Position numbers and translations under genes: made by a program
From: Methylococcales bacterium
GTDB taxonomy: Bacteria; Pseudomonadota; Gammaproteobacteria; Methylococcales; Methylomonadaceae
DNA length: 64,000 bases
NCBI GenBank assembly: GCA_026399075.1
Contig: JAPLRR010000083.1
Span: 101,600-165,599 of the forward strand
Direction of reading: 5' to 3'
Part shown: positions 1 through 7,847 of the stretch, one piece after another
How positions within the stretch are numbered: the stretch's first letter is position 1
Layout: each line of letters begins with the position of its first letter
The notes under the pieces: generated by a model
Told to the model about the DNA's origin: nothing
Seen by the model: the letters and a program-made list of their open reading frames with translations, nothing else
Databases searched by the model: none

Positions 1-323
1 ATATAGACGTGCCTGACACGGTGCAAGAAACCATAGAGCTGTTCAAGATTGGTTTTAGTATCCAACAAGTCGCCCAAAAACGCGGTTACAAGGAAGAAAC
101 GATTTATAACCATCTCGCCCAAGCCCTGGAACTGGGCCAACTGGTTTTGACTGACGTGGTGGCGCTGCCCGAACTAGACATCAAGGAAATACAAGATGCC
201 CTGTTAAATTTGCCCGAAGAACAGCAAAACGCCCTCAAACCAGTTTATGAATTGTTTGCGGGCCAATACAGCTATGGGGTTTTACGCTGTGTACGGGCTG
301 GTTTGCAGTATCAGATGGGCTAG
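1..323 (+). CDS. RecQ-type C-terminal helix-turn-helix domain (partial, 5' end outside window)
   Basis: The reading frame is open to the left edge of the window, so this is the C-terminal part of a longer gene; an internal GTG at 9 is probably not the start. About 105 residues are visible. The segment from TIELFKIGFS through TIYNHLAQ has the pattern of the HTH_40 domain found at the C terminus of RecQ-like DNA helicases, where it helps bind DNA: a helix, 'QQVAQKRG', then 'TIYNHL'. No helicase motif lies inside the window, so a stand-alone protein with this domain cannot be excluded. The gene ends at a TAG and faces the glycosyltransferase gene head-on, with only about 65 bases between the two stops. 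Confidence 0.65.
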   Translation, partial: IDVPDTVQETIELFKIGFSIQQVAQKRGYKEETIYNHLAQALELGQLVLTDVVALPELDIKEIQDALLNLPEEQQNALKPVYELFAGQYSYGVLRCVRAGLQYQMG

Positions 324-388
324 GGCAGCGCCCACTTCAGGGCGTCTGCACCGTCAACCGGTTGTCTGCTAAGCGTAGGTTTAAGCAA

Positions 389-1456
389 TCATCCTTTGCT
401 GGAAGGGGTAAGTATCCCGTCCTGCATTTGATGAACCTCAACCTGGCTCCAAATCGCCTCAATAAAATCAGCCCCCATTTCCGGCATCCCATCTTGTAAC
501 CATTGCACCAAGACCTTGGCGACATTGGGATACGTGATGCGGATGGCATGGTTATCATGCAACCAGTGTTCGATGGCCTTGATGTCCATGGTGTTCATCG
601 TATGGCCATAACCCAATTGTTTCAGGGCCAGCGCATTGGATATTTGTTCCATTTGCGAATGCAGGGGTTTGGCGAGAATCTTTTTGCCTAATTGCAAGGC
701 CTCGCTGGCCAACTCAAAACCGGCATTGCTGATGATACCGACGCAATCATACAAATCTTTTTGAAAACCAACCCGTGATAGCGGGTGGCAGGTAATGTGG
801 CTATAACTAGATGCTATCACTTCCGGCGCGTAGATATGGAACTCAAAATTGCTAAACGGCGCCAACAACTTGATGACTGCCTGTTGGTCTTCAAAAGGGA
901 GGTAGACAACAATTTTATTGGCAATAACATGCTGGGGTGCTTCTGGCGTGTCGATGATGGGCGGCAAAATAGCCTGGCCAAAATGATGCCAATGTAAACC
1001 GACTCCCTTATCAGCCGGGGCAAAATATTTCATCACCTGATTGGCGATAGGATCCGAACCAGCTCTAGGGATTTTATGGTTAAAGGCATATTGGTGGCCT
1101 ATGCCTAACACGGGTTTTTTCTGGTTTTTTGCCGCCCAAGCGGTTACCGGTTCAAAATCGCTGATGACCAAATCGTAGCCGTTTAAATCCAATGACCTGA
1201 CATCTTTAATAAAGGTAATCGGCTTTGCATCGCGGGCGGTTTTTAAATAACTGACCTGGCCTTTTTCCGTATTAAACGTCAAGCCAGTCCGCAATTGGTA
1301 GCCGTTAAAAATCGCCATATCAAAATACTGGTCAGCAGGACGGCCCGTAAATTGAAAAGTCACGTCCATGCCTGCCGCATAGAGTTCATTGGCCATGATT
1401 CTGGCCCGAGTGATATGGCCGTTACCAGTACCTTGTACACCGTAAAAAATTTTCAT
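389..1456 (-). CDS. Glycosyltransferase of the MJ1255/VC2487 family
   Basis: A 355-residue protein starting MKIFYGVQGTGNGH, the nucleotide-sugar transferase N terminus (a glycine-rich loop followed by GH) seen in the MJ1255/VC2487 family of GT-B fold enzymes related to MurG and UDP-glycosyltransferases. In the C-terminal half, 'IISNAGFELASEAL' followed by 'GKKILAKPL' is the typical donor-binding stretch. No signal peptide or membrane segment is seen, so it should be cytoplasmic or membrane-associated. Donor and acceptor are unknown. The gene overlaps the stop of the upstream PAP2 gene by 4 bases (ATGA type), so the pair is very likely one operon acting on a lipid-linked or surface sugar. Family call firm, substrate open. 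Confidence 0.85.
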   Translation of the reverse strand: MKIFYGVQGTGNGHITRARIMANELYAAGMDVTFQFTGRPADQYFDMAIFNGYQLRTGLTFNTEKGQVSYLKTARDAKPITFIKDVRSLDLNGYDLVISDFEPVTAWAAKNQKKPVLGIGHQYAFNHKIPRAGSDPIANQVMKYFAPADKGVGLHWHHFGQAILPPIIDTPEAPQHVIANKIVVYLPFEDQQAVIKLLAPFSNFEFHIYAPEVIASSYSHITCHPLSRVGFQKDLYDCVGIISNAGFELASEALQLGKKILAKPLHSQMEQISNALALKQLGYGHTMNTMDIKAIEHWLHDNHAIRITYPNVAKVLVQWLQDGMPEMGADFIEAIWSQVEVHQMQDGILTPSSKG

Positions 1457-1971
1457 AGTTCTCCCAAACTAAAGAGTGCCACGCTGACACCTAAAATAAC
1501 ACCGACTAAAATATCGCTAGGGAAATGGACTCCCAGCACCACACGCGAGCCGCCAACGAGCAAAGCCCACACATATAAAGGCAACAGTAATGGCGGATAA
1601 TAAAACCCCAGCAAGGTCGCCATCATAAAGGCGGCAGAGGTATGTCCTGAGGGGAAGCTGAATTGGTCAGAAGGGGTGATGACGCTACGGAAGTTTTTGA
1701 GTGCCGCTGAAGGGCGATTGCGTTTAAGGCTATTTTTTAATACAAAATAAACCGGTCTTTCGATCAAAAAGGCCAGCAGCAGCGATTGTAAACAGGGGCT
1801 ATCAAAGCCTTGTTGCAAAAAGATCAGCAATGCGACCAAAACATATAACTGGCCGTCACCAGTTTTTGACAGATAGCGGCTAAGCTGGCTTAAGCTGCCG
1901 TGCATCCGGGTGTTAATCAACCAGCTAAACATAAAAACGTCGTATTTATGGATGGAATAGAGCAGTTTCAT
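1453..1971 (-). CDS. PAP2-family membrane phosphatase
   Basis: A 172-residue integral membrane protein with the three signature motifs of the PAP2/acid phosphatase superfamily: 'KNSLKRNRP' (motif 1), 'FPSGHTSA' (motif 2) and 'SRVVLGVHFPSD' (motif 3), with the catalytic histidines present. Such enzymes remove phosphate from lipid phosphates such as undecaprenyl pyrophosphate or phosphatidic acid on the outer face of the cytoplasmic membrane. Several hydrophobic segments surround the motifs. It is translated just before the glycosyltransferase, with a 4-base overlap, suggesting the two act on the same lipid-linked sugar or carrier. The exact substrate cannot be read from the sequence. Confidence 0.85.
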   Translation of the reverse strand: MKLLYSIHKYDVFMFSWLINTRMHGSLSQLSRYLSKTGDGQLYVLVALLIFLQQGFDSPCLQSLLLAFLIERPVYFVLKNSLKRNRPSAALKNFRSVITPSDQFSFPSGHTSAAFMMATLLGFYYPPLLLPLYVWALLVGGSRVVLGVHFPSDILVGVILGVSVALFSLGEL

Positions 1972-2397
1972 AATGTGTCCCCCAGTTAGTGTGCTTACAC
2001 GGATTAGCTGCTAGCAATTGCCAAACTAAAAATCACGGTATTTTTGCGGAGCTAAACTGGGTAAAGCATAAAGCGCAGTCGTGACAAAATTATGAAGGGA
2101 TGTTTAAGGTTTTATGACAAGGGGGATTTTTGCTGATGATGGGCGAGGTTGGCTTTGGTGTAGCCGAGTAGCTTGGGCTGGCTTTGACAAGCATGGGTAG
2201 CGCTGAACAATGACCGTGATTTCTTGAAACGTGACGGTGTGTTTACTGACGACGTGATTGACGTCGTATTGCCCTGAAAATGGGAGAAGTGACTGTATTA
2301 CAGTTTGTAAAGGTTAAGCCTGTTTAGCAGAACCAGGACCCCACAAGCCATCGGCTTGGCGGGATATTTTTTGCCTAACTGTTTGCATTAGAATTGC
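1972..2397. other. Gene-free stretch between the PAP2 gene and a small hypothetical gene
   Basis: I see no credible gene in these 426 bases. The right end holds GTTAAGC at 2313 and GCCTAAC at 2373, both matching the core heptamers of integron recombination sites (GTTRRRY and RYYYAAC), but they are not arranged as a complete attC site. The part next to 1972 probably holds the promoter of the PAP2/glycosyltransferase operon; I could not place -35/-10 boxes with confidence. Confidence 0.4.
2371..2380. repeat. 10-mer TTGCCTAACT, cassette-boundary-like (copy 1)
   Basis: TTGCCTAACT occurs here and, identically, at 3430-3439. Read on the minus strand each contains GTTAGGC, which fits the GTTRRRY core where integron integrases cut. 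The two copies bracket a small orphan gene and the Doc toxin-antitoxin pair, all on the minus strand. No full attC fold was found, so this may be coincidence or a decayed cassette boundary. Confidence 0.35.
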
Positions 2398-2712
2398 CTA
2401 AGCGCTAGGCGTGTTCAGATTTGCGAATTTGCACATTTCTTCTTTTGTCGTGTCATCCACGTTTTCCCAGATTGTATTTTCTGTTATCACCAATTGACAG
2501 CCATATTCATCGCTTGCCGCAGTGATGATTTGCTTAAACCACTGTATATGTGACCACTCCTGAGGAACAGATGAGTACAGGAACTTCCCATTTAAATCCC
2601 ACTGCACAGCCATTGCCGCACGATAGATATGGGTAAAGTCCGCCTTCTCAGGCGTGATGCAGACGCGGTTTTTTGCATCAATGCGGATCAGGACAATTTT
2701 GTCTGACTTCAT
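2398..2712 (-). CDS. Hypothetical 104-residue protein, cassette-type
   Basis: No assigned function. The protein starts MKSDKIVLIRIDAKNR and has an aromatic-rich middle ('VQWDLNGKFLYS', 'WSHIQWFKQII'). It has no signal peptide, membrane segment or catalytic motif. Its style (about 100 residues, leading 'IVLIRIDAKNRVCITP', a tail of mixed charge) reminds me of small orphan proteins carried by integron gene cassettes, but that is recollection and inference only. Context supports it: same strand as the Doc/antitoxin pair just upstream, and cassette-like heptamers on both sides. The last codons lie in an inverted repeat (GCCTA/TAGGC, 2396-2410), again typical of cassette ends. Whether it is expressed is unknown. 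Confidence 0.55.
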   Translation of the reverse strand: MKSDKIVLIRIDAKNRVCITPEKADFTHIYRAAMAVQWDLNGKFLYSSVPQEWSHIQWFKQIITAASDEYGCQLVITENTIWENVDDTTKEEMCKFANLNTPSA

Positions 2713-2810
2713 AATGCTATTGGTTTAGGTAATTCTTTCAGTTGACACGAGTAGCAACTTATAGGGTACAGCGGAAAGTAAGTGGGAATTGACAAAATTC
2801 GCCTGCGTCT

Positions 2811-3203
2811 TCAAATAGTAGTGCGAATTATTGAATGTTTGCGTAGCCACTGGGCAAAATTTGTTTCCTGCATTTTTCCGCTGGCAACAGCTAATACAGT
2901 TTGTGTTGCGTCGGTTTGGGTGGCGGTCAATTTGTAGCCATTCAGACCTAAAAACAAACCGACTGCCAAAAATGCGACCCGTTTATTGCCATCCACAAAG
3001 GCATGGTTTTTCGCTAATCCTATTGCATACGCCGCCGCTAAGTCGGCAAAATCTGGCTCACTATACAAGGCTAAGTTCAGTGGACGATCCAATGCTGAAT
3101 CTAATAAACCTTCATCCCGAATACCTGACGCGCCACCGTGTAGAAGTAAACTTTCATCATGCAGCATCACTAACAATTGCTTATCAATCCACTGCCACTT
3201 CAT
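2811..3203 (-). CDS. doc: Death-on-curing (Doc/Fic) family toxin
   Basis: A 130-residue Fic-fold protein. The motif 'HAFVDGNKRVA' matches the Fic signature HxFx[DE]GNxRxx, with Lys in the place typical of Doc kinases (HxFxxxNKR). Doc of phage P1 phosphorylates elongation factor EF-Tu and halts translation. The N-terminal 'LHGGASGIRDEGLLDSALDRP' region and the 'AAAYAIGLAKNHAF' helix are also standard for the family. It begins 2 bases after the stop of the antitoxin-like gene, in the usual antitoxin-toxin order. All catalytic residues are intact, so the toxin should be active unless neutralised. Confidence 0.9.
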   Translation of the reverse strand: MKWQWIDKQLLVMLHDESLLLHGGASGIRDEGLLDSALDRPLNLALYSEPDFADLAAAYAIGLAKNHAFVDGNKRVAFLAVGLFLGLNGYKLTATQTDATQTVLAVASGKMQETNFAQWLRKHSIIRTTI

Positions 3204-3205
3204 GA

Positions 3206-3406
3206 TTATTTAGCCAATGCGCTAAATGTTTCGTGATATTCCTGCATAAATTCACGCCCAATTTTTAACTGTTCTGACGTGGTGATTGCTGTGTTTGATT
3301 CAATGGCTAACTTTTCTTCAGTTTGTAATTGATACTGCCATTGCGTTATCAGTTTATTAATAATTTCCTGTGGAATAACATCAGGAATATCAAGCGTAAC
3401 TTGCAT
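3206..3406 (-). CDS. Antitoxin partner of the Doc toxin
   Basis: A 66-residue protein starting MQVTLDIPDVIPQEIINKL, immediately upstream of doc (2-base gap). The N-terminal half looks like a short beta strand plus helix, as in small DNA-binding antitoxins whose genes repress their own promoter; the C-terminal half is acidic and helical and could wrap the toxin. It is not recognisably Phd, so the partner assignment rests mainly on position and size. A ribosome site (AAAGGGGACAACC) precedes the ATG. The cassette-like GTTAGGC lies about 26 bases before the start codon, so the promoter must be short or lie outside. Confidence 0.75.
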   Translation of the reverse strand: MQVTLDIPDVIPQEIINKLITQWQYQLQTEEKLAIESNTAITTSEQLKIGREFMQEYHETFSALAK

Positions 3407-3429
3407 GGTTGTCCCCTTTGGTAAATGTA

Positions 3430-3439
3430 TTGCCTAACT
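3430..3439. repeat. 10-mer TTGCCTAACT, cassette-boundary-like (copy 2)
   Basis: Identical to the 10-mer at 2371-2380. It lies just upstream of the antitoxin gene and would form the leading edge of a cassette if the segment entered through an integron. Confidence 0.35.
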
Positions 3440-3463
3440 CAATGCCCCTGCCTAGCCGGGTAG

Positions 3464-3480
3464 GGTACGCATCGCGTACC
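3464..3480. repeat. Short palindrome GGTACGC-ATC-GCGTACC
   Basis: Perfect 7-base arms with a 3-base loop. A near-identical palindrome with GGTGCGC arms occurs at 45621-45637 and 45664-45680, so this is a dispersed palindromic family in this genome. At 45.6 kb it coincides with the truncated end of a CHAT gene. Confidence 0.7.
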
Positions 3481-3596
3481 AATTTCAAAATAAATTAAGA
3501 AACTAGTCCAGATGGGGTTTGCAGAATCGGGGCTTTTGAAGCATTGATGTCCCCTCTTCTGTGTGGCTGCCTACGGGGCTACTTTTACTTAAGGCA

Positions 3597-3830
3597 TTAT
3601 TTCATAAGCAGCTCAATTAATTTGACGAACGCGGGGTTAAATAGCGTCAACCCAAAAACAGTAATTCCGATCAATATCTTTAGCAACAGAGCATTTTGCT
3701 TAAGTTCTGCGCGAACTTCACCAATCTCCGCACGTACGAAATCCTTGGTTGCCAATTCCGTACTCAACTCATTGTACAGCTGTGATTTAAGGGCTTTCTT
3801 TGCTGGCTCCGGCGTGTCCAATTTAGTCGT
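3597..3830 (-). pseudogene. Fragment of a small coiled-coil/one-TM protein (DUF1640-like)
   Basis: The frame encodes a helical, charged stretch ('ELSTELATKDFVRAEIGE', 'VRAELKQ') followed by one C-terminal membrane segment ('LLLKILIGITVFGLTLFN'). That layout is typical of short DUF1640-type proteins common in Methylococcales and other gammaproteobacteria. The frame has no ATG or GTG near the expected start: upstream it runs out of frame into the end of topA. Either a rare start is used (a TTG near 3824 is possible) or the 5' part has been lost; I prefer a broken remnant. The function of the family is not known to me. Confidence 0.4.
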
Positions 3831-3864
3831 GTAGGTAAGGTTATATCTACGGGTTTTATACCAC

Positions 3865-6189
3865 TTACTGCAAGTTCTCTTTAGGCCCTTGCACATCAGC
3901 GGGATCACCTTCATACGGGGTTGCATATTTGCATTCTTTTTGCGGGCAAACTTTTTCAACGCCACGGCGTTTGGTTTCTTTTACGGTCAAAATGGGCCAG
4001 TTGCATTCTGGGCAGCTTTCGTTGATTGGCGCATCCCATAGCGCGTAGCTGCATTTTGGGTAGCCGGAACACGAGTAAAACACTTTGCCATTGCGGGATT
4101 TGCGTTTAAGGATGCTGCCTTTTTTGCATTGGGGGCAGGTGACACCGGTGTCCGCAGGTTTTTCTAAAGGCTCAATGTGGCGGCATTTTGGGTAAGCGCT
4201 ACAGCCGATAAATTTGCCATAGCGCCCAGTTTTGAACACCAAGGGCGATTCACAGAGCGGGCAACTGCGGTCTTCCACCACTTCTGGCTCATCCGATGCA
4301 CTGGCATCTTCATTCAAATTACGGGTATACGAGCACTCCGGGTAATGGGTGCAACCGATAAAGCGGCCATTCCTGCCTAAGCGGATGGACAGCGGGCTAC
4401 CGCATTCTGGACATTTTTCGTCTATGGCTTCTTGGGTGACATCTTTACGTTGGACGCTTTCTTCCTTTTCATGGATCAAGGTGGTGAAAGGGTTCCAAAA
4501 ATCGTGCATTAAGGGGATCCAATCTTTTTCGCCCCGTGAAACCGCGTCCAGATCATCTTCCAAATTGGCCGTAAAATCATAATCGACATATTTGGTGAAG
4601 TGTTCCGTCAGGAATTTATTGACGATACGGCCCACATCCGTCGGGTAGAAGCGTTTATTGTCCAAGGTGACATAGTCACGGTTTTGCAGCGTGGAAATAA
4701 TCGACGAGTAGGTCGAAGGCCGCCCTATGCCATATTCTTCCAGTGATTTTACCAAGCTGGCTTCACCATAACGCGGCGGTGGCTCGGTGAAATGCTGGCC
4801 AGCAATAATCTCGTCCAAGGGTACGGGTCGGCCTTCTTCTAGCGGCGGCAAAAAGCTTTCGTTGTCGTCGCTGTCTTTACTGTCATCTTTGCCTTCCAGA
4901 TAAACGGCCATAAAGCCAGGTGTGGCAATGCTGGAGCCTGTCGCCCTAAAGATGTGTTTGCCATCACCGCAGGTCAGGTCTATGGCGACCCGGTTAAGTG
5001 TGGCATGGATCATTTGGCAGGCGATGGTGCGTTTCCAGATCAGGTCGTAGAGTTTAAATTGCTCCACACTCAGATAATCTTTGATTTGGTTGGGTGTCTG
5101 CCTAGGATAGGTTGGGCGTATGGCTTCGTGGGCCTCTTGGGCATTTTTGGATTTGGTCTTAAAAATACGCGGCTCTTTGGGCACATTTTTGGCGCCATAA
5201 TTTTCCGCGATCAGGGTGCGGATTTCTTCGACAGCCTCCACGGACAAATTAACGGAGTCGGTACGCATATAGGTGATTAAACCTGCTGTTTCGCCACCAA
5301 TATCAATGCCTTCATACAGTTGTTGCGCAACGATCATGGTGCGCTTGGTGGTAAAGCCCAATTTGCGTGAGGCTTCTTGTTGCAGTGTTGAGGTGATGAA
5401 CGGTGGTGCTGGGTTGCGTTTTTGTTGCTTTTTTTCTAAGGAAGAAACCAGCAGTTGGCCGTCGGCTGCATCCAAGAGGCTTTGTTTGGTTTTTTCGGCA
5501 AGCGCTTCGTCGGTAATGCTGAATTGGCTCAACTTTTCACCGTCAAAATGGGTGAGCTTGGCTTTGAAGGATTGCTCGAATGCGGTTAATGCCGCGTTGA
5601 TAGTCCAGTATTCACGGCTTTTGAAGGCTTCAATTTCAAGTTCCCGCTCCACGATCATGCGTAAGGCGGGGCTTTGTACGCGGCCTGCGGACAACCCACG
5701 GCGAATTTTTTTCCACAATAGCGGTGAAAGGTTAAAGCCCACCAAATAATCCAGGGCGCGTCTGGCCTGTTGGGCATTGATCAAATTGATGGCCAGCTCG
5801 GCAGGGTTGGCGATGGCTTCTGTGACGGCTTTTTTGGTGATTTCATGAAAGATCACCCGATGCACGGGCTTGTCTTTGAGCAGCTTTTTTTCTTTTAACA
5901 GTTCATACAAATGCCAGGATATGGCTTCACCTTCCCGATCAGGGTCGGTTGCGAGATATAAGGTGTCGGCGCTTTTAAGTGCTTTGCTGATGGCTTGGAC
6001 ATGGCGTTGGTTGCGGTCTATGACTTCGTATTTCATGGCAAAGTCATGGTTTGGGTCAACGGCCCCTTCTTTGGGGATAAGGTCGCGTACGTGTCCATAA
6101 GAGGCCAAGACTTGGAAGTCTTTGCCTAGATATTTCTCGATGGTTTTTGCTTTTGCAGGCGATTCTACAATGACAAGATTTTTACTCAT
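3865..6189 (-). CDS. topA: DNA topoisomerase I
   Basis: Type IA topoisomerase of 774 residues that relaxes negative supercoils by cutting one strand. The TOPRIM domain is at the N terminus with the catalytic Glu in VESPAKAK (7-14) and the metal-binding 'TDPDREGE' (81-88). The active-site tyrosine is in 'GLITYMRTDS' (Tyr307). 'GIGRPSTYS' marks the central core. The C terminus has four CxxC-type zinc-ribbon units starting 'CPECGSPL', 'CPLCESPL', 'CPQCKKGS' and 'CPECNWPI'; most enterobacterial enzymes have three. The final ribbon is less regular. smg and dprA lie upstream on the same strand, a conserved gammaproteobacterial order. The catalytic set looks complete. Confidence 0.98.
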   Translation of the reverse strand: MSKNLVIVESPAKAKTIEKYLGKDFQVLASYGHVRDLIPKEGAVDPNHDFAMKYEVIDRNQRHVQAISKALKSADTLYLATDPDREGEAISWHLYELLKEKKLLKDKPVHRVIFHEITKKAVTEAIANPAELAINLINAQQARRALDYLVGFNLSPLLWKKIRRGLSAGRVQSPALRMIVERELEIEAFKSREYWTINAALTAFEQSFKAKLTHFDGEKLSQFSITDEALAEKTKQSLLDAADGQLLVSSLEKKQQKRNPAPPFITSTLQQEASRKLGFTTKRTMIVAQQLYEGIDIGGETAGLITYMRTDSVNLSVEAVEEIRTLIAENYGAKNVPKEPRIFKTKSKNAQEAHEAIRPTYPRQTPNQIKDYLSVEQFKLYDLIWKRTIACQMIHATLNRVAIDLTCGDGKHIFRATGSSIATPGFMAVYLEGKDDSKDSDDNESFLPPLEEGRPVPLDEIIAGQHFTEPPPRYGEASLVKSLEEYGIGRPSTYSSIISTLQNRDYVTLDNKRFYPTDVGRIVNKFLTEHFTKYVDYDFTANLEDDLDAVSRGEKDWIPLMHDFWNPFTTLIHEKEESVQRKDVTQEAIDEKCPECGSPLSIRLGRNGRFIGCTHYPECSYTRNLNEDASASDEPEVVEDRSCPLCESPLVFKTGRYGKFIGCSAYPKCRHIEPLEKPADTGVTCPQCKKGSILKRKSRNGKVFYSCSGYPKCSYALWDAPINESCPECNWPILTVKETKRRGVEKVCPQKECKYATPYEGDPADVQGPKENLQ

Positions 6190-6251
6190 TATGATTAATG
6201 TTCAAGGTGCAGTTAGTAAGGATTAAGGGGCTGGGCTTTTCCCTTGTACCT

Positions 6252-6719
6252 CTAATGTAAATAGCTAGGGACGAGATCATAAACAATGTCCTCCATCCTT
6301 GAAAACGCAATTTCTTCGTCAGGCTGGCTAAGCAAAATCATCAACACGATCCATTTTAATTTTTCCATGGAAATTTCTTCATTTTCCAGTGCCATTGCAC
6401 GGTCGATGACAATTTCGCGGCTAGCCGAGGTTAAAATACCATTGTGTTCAAGGTACATAATTAGGTTGCGGCAATCAATGTCCAACTTGGCAATTTCCTG
6501 GTCGCAGAAAATACGGAACGCAGGCGCATAAGTCGGTTTGATCGAGCGTTGCAGGCTAAGTGAATCTAGCCAGTCAAAGGCTTTATTGACCTCTTGGGAG
6601 GCAAAACCCGCTTCCAGTAACTCGGTTCTGATGACATCGCTGTCCGGAAGCATTTCAATTTCATCTTCCATATAGTTTTCGAACAAGTACATCAGGACAT
6701 CAAAAATATTTTCTTTCAT
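6252..6719 (-). CDS. smg: Smg family protein (DUF494)
   Basis: A 155-residue protein starting MKENIFDVLMYLFENY, a hallmark N terminus of the Smg/DUF494 family, which is conserved between dprA and topA in many gammaproteobacteria. It is acidic and predicted to be mostly helical, without signal peptide or membrane segments. Its biochemical role is not established. Here it sits 21 bases downstream of the dprA stop and 62 bases upstream of topA, all on the minus strand, so it is probably cotranscribed with dprA. Confidence 0.93.
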   Translation of the reverse strand: MKENIFDVLMYLFENYMEDEIEMLPDSDVIRTELLEAGFASQEVNKAFDWLDSLSLQRSIKPTYAPAFRIFCDQEIAKLDIDCRNLIMYLEHNGILTSASREIVIDRAMALENEEISMEKLKWIVLMILLSQPDEEIAFSRMEDIVYDLVPSYLH

Positions 6720-6740
6720 AGTAGGTTTGCAGGTTTTAAT

Positions 6741-7847
6741 TTATTTTACTCTCGTATAGCAGCCGCCAGCGGTTGCTTCTAGGTAACCCTGGAGCTCCAG
6801 GATCAGTAGCATTGAAGAAATGGCTTCAACAGATAAACCGGTATTTTCAACCAGACTATCAACCGAAGTTGGGCTAAACATGACACGATTCAATAATGTT
6901 TGTTGCTCCAGGTCAAGTGTTGTTTGCATATCAATCGGTGAAAAATTCTCATCTTGTTGATAATATTGATTTAATTCTTCCAGTATATCCTGCGTGGTTT
7001 CGACAAGCTTTGCGCCTTGGCGGATCAGGGAATTACAGCCCCGTGCCAGTGGGTTATTGATGGATCCTGGGATGGCGAATACGTCCCGGTTTTGCTCCAA
7101 GGCCAAGCGGGCGGTAATTAATGAACCGCTTTGTATGGCGGCCTCAACCACCAGCAAGCCTTGGCACAGGCCGCTGATAATACGGTTGCGTCTGGGGAAA
7201 TGGTTGGCTTTAGCGGTAGTCCCCGGCGGGAATTCGGAAACCATCACACCGGTGTTGACTATTTCAGTTGCCAAGTCTTTATGTCGGGCCGGGTAGACGC
7301 GGTCTAAGCCGGTGCCTGCCACAGCAATGGTAAAGGCTTTGGCCTGTAATGCCCCGCGATGGCTGGCCGCATCTATCCCCAGTGCCAGGCCACTGGTAAT
7401 TGTAAAACCGTGCTGGCCTAGCGATTTGGCAAAATTAAAGGCAGTTTCTAGTCCAAAAGCCGATGGGTTGCGGCTGCCGACTATGGCTATTTGGGGGGCA
7501 AGCAACACCTCGGTTTTGCCCCGGACAAACAATAATGGTGGTGGGTCGGCGATTTGTTTTAGCAGCGGCGGATAATCCGCATCATAAAACGTAACCACGG
7601 CGTTATTAGTTTGCGATACCCAGACCAAGTCAGAATCGACTAATGCCCAATCCGGGTTTTTGATGGCCTGGATGATGGCATTTTTTAAGCCCAGTGCAGC
7701 AAGTGCAGCCGCCGGTTCAGCAAATAACTGCTCTGGGGTATGGGTTTCTAATAAGCCAAGAAACGTCCGGCAACCAATGCCTGGCGTACGCAATAGCGCA
7801 AGCCAGTATTTGAGGCCGTTGTCTGTAGATGGCGTGGTGATGTTCAG
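6741..7847 (-). CDS. dprA: DNA-processing protein DprA
   Basis: Loads RecA onto incoming single-stranded DNA in natural transformation. The Rossmann-like core is clear: 'IAIVGSRNPSAFG', 'SGLALGIDAASH', 'FPRRNRIISGL' and 'ESGSLITA'-like 'QSGSLITARLALEQNR'. A winged-helix domain follows near the C terminus. The first ATG/GTG/TTG-type start (TTG at 7793) would delete the conserved N-terminal 'LKYWLALL'. The frame stays open upstream to a CTG at 7847-7845 that overlaps the LysM stop as CTGA. I therefore propose a CTG (non-AUG) start there, giving about 368 residues, normal for the family. It would be translationally coupled to the LysM gene. Confidence 0.93.
   Translation of the reverse strand: MNITTPSTDNGLKYWLALLRTPGIGCRTFLGLLETHTPEQLFAEPAAALAALGLKNAIIQAIKNPDWALVDSDLVWVSQTNNAVVTFYDADYPPLLKQIADPPPLLFVRGKTEVLLAPQIAIVGSRNPSAFGLETAFNFAKSLGQHGFTITSGLALGIDAASHRGALQAKAFTIAVAGTGLDRVYPARHKDLATEIVNTGVMVSEFPPGTTAKANHFPRRNRIISGLCQGLLVVEAAIQSGSLITARLALEQNRDVFAIPGSINNPLARGCNSLIRQGAKLVETTQDILEELNQYYQQDENFSPIDMQTTLDLEQQTLLNRVMFSPTSVDSLVENTGLSVEAISSMLLILELQGYLEATAGGCYTRVK

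Noticed and set aside
1972..2397. Complete integron attC site
   Set aside because: Core heptamers exist but in the wrong order and spacing for one attC; only boundary-like marks remain.
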